A stretch of 46,132 nucleotides of DNA from Lichenicoccus sp964245755 (GTDB lineage Bacteria; Pseudomonadota; Alphaproteobacteria; Acetobacterales; Acetobacteraceae). The first letter of the stretch is position 1, and the number at the start of each line of letters is the position of its first letter. A program made the position numbers and the translations under genes. The notes below the pieces were generated by a model, which searched no databases, was not told where the DNA came from, and saw only the letters and a list, made by a program, of their open reading frames with translations. The stretch covers positions 1 through 46,132 of the forward strand of contig CAXTNV010000016.1 of assembly GCA_964245755.1 (NCBI GenBank), given 5' to 3'. Shown here piece by piece: positions 43,223 to 46,132 of the stretch.

Positions 43223-43374
43223 CGATCCCGGAGGATCGGTCTTGCCGCTTCCTTGCGATCGTTGGGGTCGATCACCACCTCTCGGTTCTGCGAGCGGATG
43301 GTCGCGTTGCCTGATGAGGGACGCAGCTGACCGTTCGTCCACTCAACACGTCGCCTATGAAGAGGGACATGAAG

Positions 43375-45969
43375 ATGGACATGGACAAGTTCACGGAGCG
43401 CTCGCGCGGCTTCCTGCAGGCCGCGCAGACGATCGCCATCCGCGAGTTCCACCAGCGGCTCACGCCGGAGCATCTGCTGAAGGCGTTGCTCGACGATGAG
43501 GAAGGTGCGGCGGCCGGGCTGATCCGGGCGGCCGGGGGACAGCCGCAAGCGGCCAAGGCTGCGGTCGAGGCAGAGCTGAGCCGTCAGCCGAAGGTGCAGG
43601 GCGGCGGGGCTGGGCACCCGCAGGCGACACCCGAGCTGGTGCGTCTTCTCGATGCGGCGCAGCAGGCGGCGGCGAAGGCCGGCGACAGCTTTGTAGCGCA
43701 GGACCGGCTGCTGGTGGCGGTGTTGGGCTCCGACGGACCCGCGGCGCGGGCACTGGGTGCGGCCGGGATCAGCGCGTCGTCGCTGGAGCGGGCGCTGGAG
43801 GAAATCCGGCGGGGCCGCAAGGTGACCAGCGAGAACGCCGAAGCTGGATTCGATGCGTTGAAGAAGTATGCGCGCGACGTGACCGAGGTTGCGCGTGTGG
43901 GCAGGCTCGATCCGGTCATCGGACGCGACGAGGAAATCCGGCGCACCATCCAGGTGCTCGCGCGCCGGACCAAAAACAACCCGGTGCTGATCGGCGAGCC
44001 CGGCGTCGGCAAGACCGCGATCGTCGAGGGTCTGGCGTTGCGCGTCGTCAACGGCGACGTGCCGGAGGCGCTCAAGGGCAAGCGCTTGATGGCGCTCGAT
44101 CTGGGCGCGCTGGTGGCGGGTGCCAAATTCCGCGGCGAGTTCGAGGAGCGGCTGAAGGCGGTGCTCAAGGAGATCGAGTCCGCGAACGGCGAGGTGATCC
44201 TGTTCATCGACGAGATGCACACCCTGGTCGGAGCGGGCCGTGCCGACGGCGCCATGGACGCCTCGAACCTGCTCAAGCCCGAGCTGGCGCGGGGAACCCT
44301 GCACTGCATCGGCGCGACCACGCTCGACGAGTATCGCAGATACATCGAGAAGGATGCGGCGTTGGCCCGCCGTTTCCAGTCGGTCTACGTGGGCGAGCCT
44401 TCGGTAGGCGATACGATCTCGATCCTGCGCGGGCTGAAGGAGAAGTACGAGCTGCATCACGGGGTGCGGATAACCGACGGGGCGCTGGTCGCGGCGGCGA
44501 CGCTGTCGAACCGCTATATCACCGACCGCTTCCTGCCGGACAAGGCGATCGACCTGATCGATGAGGCGGGCAGTCGGTTGCGCATGCAGGTGGACAGCAA
44601 GCCGGAGGCGCTCGACGAGCTCGACCGGCGGTTGATCCAGCTCAAGATCGAGCGGGAGGCATTACGTCGCGAGGACGATGCGGCATCGCGGGACCGCCTT
44701 GGCAAGCTGGAGGTCGAGCTCGCCGATCTCGAGGAGCGTTCGGGCGCACTGAGCGCCACCTGGGTCCGCGAGAAGGACCGGGTCAACGTGTTGCAGAAGC
44801 TCAAGGAGCGGCTCGACCAGGCGCGTTCGGAGACGGAGGTCGCACAGCGTCGAGGTGATCTCGGCCGTGCATCCGAGCTGATGTACGGCGTCATCCCAGC
44901 CCTGGAGAGCGAGATCGCCTCGACCACGGAGGAGTCGCAGGAGGGCGGACATCTGGTCAACGAGGCAGTGACCGAGGAAGGCATCGCCTCCGTCGTCTCG
45001 CGCTGGACCGGCGTCCCGGTGGACCGCATGCTGGAGGGCGAGCGGGCCAAGCTGGTGCGCATGGAGGACGAGCTGCGTCGGCGGGTGATCGGGCAGGAGG
45101 ATGCGCTGCGTGCGGTCGCACATGCGGTGCGTCGGGCGCGAGCCGGATTGCAGGACCCGAACCGGCCTATCGGCTCGTTCCTGTTCCTGGGTCCGACCGG
45201 CGTCGGCAAGACCGAGCTGACCAAGGCGCTGGCAGAGTTCCTGTTCGATGACGACAAGGCTTTGCTGCGCGTCGACATGAGTGAGTTCATGGAGAAGCAC
45301 GCGGTGGCGCGTCTGATCGGCGCGCCACCGGGTTATGTCGGCTATGATGAGGGTGGCGTGTTGACCGAGGCGGTGCGTCGCCGTCCGTTCCAGGTGATCC
45401 TGTTCGACGAGGTCGAGAAGGCGCACCCGGATGTCTTCAACATCCTGTTGCAGGTGCTCGATGACGGGCGTCTGACCGACGGACAGGGGCGCACGGTCGA
45501 TTTCCGCAACACCATCATCGTGCTGACCAGCAACCTGGGCAGCGACGTTCTCGCGCAACAGCCGGAAGGCGACGCCGCGGCCTTGGTGCAGGCGCAGGTG
45601 ATGCGCGTGGTGCGCGAGCATTTCCGTCCGGAGTTTCTCAACCGACTGGACGAGATCATTCTGTTCCGGCGCCTGCAGAAGGCGGACATGGCCTCGATCG
45701 TCCAAATCCAGATGGCCCGCCTGCATGCGCTGCTCGCCGACCGCAAGATCGCGCTGCACCTGGACGGTGCCGCACTGGCCTGGCTGGCGGAGGCGGGGTA
45801 CGACCCGGTCTACGGTGCGCGACCGCTCAAGCGGGTGATCCAGCGCAACCTGCAAAATCCCCTCGCTGGGCTGATCCTGGAGGGCGGCATCCATGACGGC
45901 GAGATGGTGCGGGTTGGAGCGGATCGCGACGGACTGCTGTTGAACGGGCGTCACGATGGTGCAGCTTGA
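43375..45969 (+). CDS. clpB: ATP-dependent chaperone ClpB
   Basis: 864 residues from ATG 43375 (MDMDKFTERSRGFLQAAQT), the family's usual start; AGAGGG lies eight bases upstream, and ATG 43357 would add six residues. Domains in order: N domain (1-140), AAA-1 with Walker A GEPGVGKT and Walker B LFIDEMHT, the coiled-coil M domain (about 395-530, ALDELDRRLIQLKIERE), AAA-2 with GPTGVGKT and ILFDEVEKAHPDVF, and the C-terminal D2-small domain (YDPVYGARPLKRVIQRNLQN). It disaggregates proteins with DnaK. I see no clear heat-shock promoter in the 150 bases upstream. Confidence 0.97.
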   Translation: MDMDKFTERSRGFLQAAQTIAIREFHQRLTPEHLLKALLDDEEGAAAGLIRAAGGQPQAAKAAVEAELSRQPKVQGGGAGHPQATPELVRLLDAAQQAAAKAGDSFVAQDRLLVAVLGSDGPAARALGAAGISASSLERALEEIRRGRKVTSENAEAGFDALKKYARDVTEVARVGRLDPVIGRDEEIRRTIQVLARRTKNNPVLIGEPGVGKTAIVEGLALRVVNGDVPEALKGKRLMALDLGALVAGAKFRGEFEERLKAVLKEIESANGEVILFIDEMHTLVGAGRADGAMDASNLLKPELARGTLHCIGATTLDEYRRYIEKDAALARRFQSVYVGEPSVGDTISILRGLKEKYELHHGVRITDGALVAAATLSNRYITDRFLPDKAIDLIDEAGSRLRMQVDSKPEALDELDRRLIQLKIEREALRREDDAASRDRLGKLEVELADLEERSGALSATWVREKDRVNVLQKLKERLDQARSETEVAQRRGDLGRASELMYGVIPALESEIASTTEESQEGGHLVNEAVTEEGIASVVSRWTGVPVDRMLEGERAKLVRMEDELRRRVIGQEDALRAVAHAVRRARAGLQDPNRPIGSFLFLGPTGVGKTELTKALAEFLFDDDKALLRVDMSEFMEKHAVARLIGAPPGYVGYDEGGVLTEAVRRRPFQVILFDEVEKAHPDVFNILLQVLDDGRLTDGQGRTVDFRNTIIVLTSNLGSDVLAQQPEGDAAALVQAQVMRVVREHFRPEFLNRLDEIILFRRLQKADMASIVQIQMARLHALLADRKIALHLDGAALAWLAEAGYDPVYGARPLKRVIQRNLQNPLAGLILEGGIHDGEMVRVGADRDGLLLNGRHDGAA

Positions 45970-46020
45970 ACGATCACGTCGATGCGTGCGGCGCGATGCA
46001 AGCCTGCGGGGGTCATCGCG

Positions 46021-46049
46021 TTGACACGGTGCCGGGTTGCTCGTAGAAC
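46021..46049 (+). promoter_or_regulatory. Strong sigma70-type promoter, possibly of an rRNA operon
   Basis: TTGACA at 46021-46026 and TAGAAC at 46044-46049 with a 17-base spacer, a near-ideal housekeeping promoter and the best in the window. It lies after clpB and points to the right edge. Together with the boxA-like motif 36 bases further on, it looks like the start of an rRNA transcript; nothing of the rRNA itself is in the window. Confidence 0.5.
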
Positions 46050-46056
46050 CCGGCAC
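46029..46056. terminator. Perfect hairpin overlapping the promoter, 60 bases after clpB
   Basis: 10-bp perfect stem GTGCCGGGTT / AACCCGGCAC with an 8-base loop. It may terminate clpB, or serve as an operator since it covers the spacer and -10 element of the promoter at 46021-46049. The stem contains the CCCGGCAC core also seen at 23709 and 34888. Confidence 0.4.
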
Positions 46057-46084
46057 ACCGAGCGGCACACTGGTGTCAGCGGTT

Positions 46085-46096
46085 TGTTCCTTGAAA
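46085..46096 (+). promoter_or_regulatory. boxA-like antitermination motif
   Basis: TGTTCCTTGAAA matches the boxA pattern of rRNA leaders (E. coli TGCTCTTTAACA) at most positions. It is downstream of a strong promoter and just before the window ends, consistent with a 16S leader. The match is moderate, and the ATG at 46120 could instead start a protein gene. Confidence 0.35.
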
Positions 46097-46132
46097 ATTG
46101 CATAGGCTGAGGAAGGGATATGTTGGCGGCGT

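Noticed and set aside
1..46132. CRISPR arrays, tRNA genes, intact insertion sequences or phage genes
   Set aside because: No regularly spaced repeats, cloverleaf-like sequences, transposases or phage structural genes were seen on either strand.

Overview
The window is a GC-rich chromosomal segment of an alphaproteobacterium, most likely an Acetobacteraceae-type bacterium. The grounds are a flbT-flagellin-flaF cluster with a CtrA-type site, a SigF/NrsF ECF pair of the Caulobacter type, a DUF1192 protein, a cyo-type quinol oxidase and glycolate oxidase. The family-level assignment is inference. The sequence contains one scaffold gap of 100 N (26880-26979).

Layout. 1-1474: end of glcE and complete glcF (glycolate oxidase). 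1872-6709: a one-module NRPS (truncated C, A, T, TE) convergent with a membrane GT2 glycosyltransferase. 6799-9632: cytochrome b561, a small protein, and a two-gene unit of enoyl-CoA hydratase/isomerase plus nitronate monooxygenase-like enzyme. 9983-13136: a LamG/GH43-like lipoprotein, 1-phosphofructokinase and a DUF1192 protein. 13137-15490: a gene-poor stretch with AT-rich patches, two candidate one-helix membrane proteins and a perfect TTAA-N7-TTAA palindrome. 15491-19656: cyoABCD. 19861-21541: a DUF47 regulator with a Pit phosphate transporter. 21730-25772: a GDSL esterase with a glycine-rich C-terminus and a PAS-EAL phosphodiesterase.

25821-27990 holds the wreck of a methylcitrate (propionate) operon, prpD-prpC-prpB on the minus strand. 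It has several frameshifts, an in-frame fusion of the prpD tail to prpC and an internal prpC deletion, and it spans the gap. The 55 bases on the two sides of the gap are identical, so the contigs overlap and the gap is probably not real. 28057-32619: penicillin acylase-family hydrolase, two small proteins (one a DUF3574 lipoprotein) and an OpgC-like membrane protein. 32909-36713: a pyridoxamine-phosphate-oxidase-like flavoprotein, the sigF-nrsF pair with its own ECF promoter, and a GT-C-like membrane protein. 36788-38929: a hybrid histidine kinase pseudogene with three in-frame stops and at least two frameshifts. 39643-41977: flaF, flagellin and flbT (transcribed flbT to flaF) behind a CtrA-type box, with an extreme G-tract between flagellin and flaF. 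42119-43222: a redoxin-2OG/Fe(II) oxygenase fusion. 43375-45969: clpB. The right edge has a strong -35/-10 pair and a boxA-like motif that look like an rRNA operon leader.

How the genes fit together. Energy metabolism (glycolate oxidation, cytochrome bo3-type oxidase, b561), phosphate uptake (DUF47-Pit) and motility control (CtrA, FlbT/FlaF, c-di-GMP turnover) are the clear themes. The most informative observations are the intact SigF/NrsF sensor with its matching promoter and both conserved cysteines, the CtrA box before flbT, the cysteine-type thioesterase in a lone NRPS, and two decayed loci. I found no CRISPR array, tRNA, phage or intact insertion sequence.
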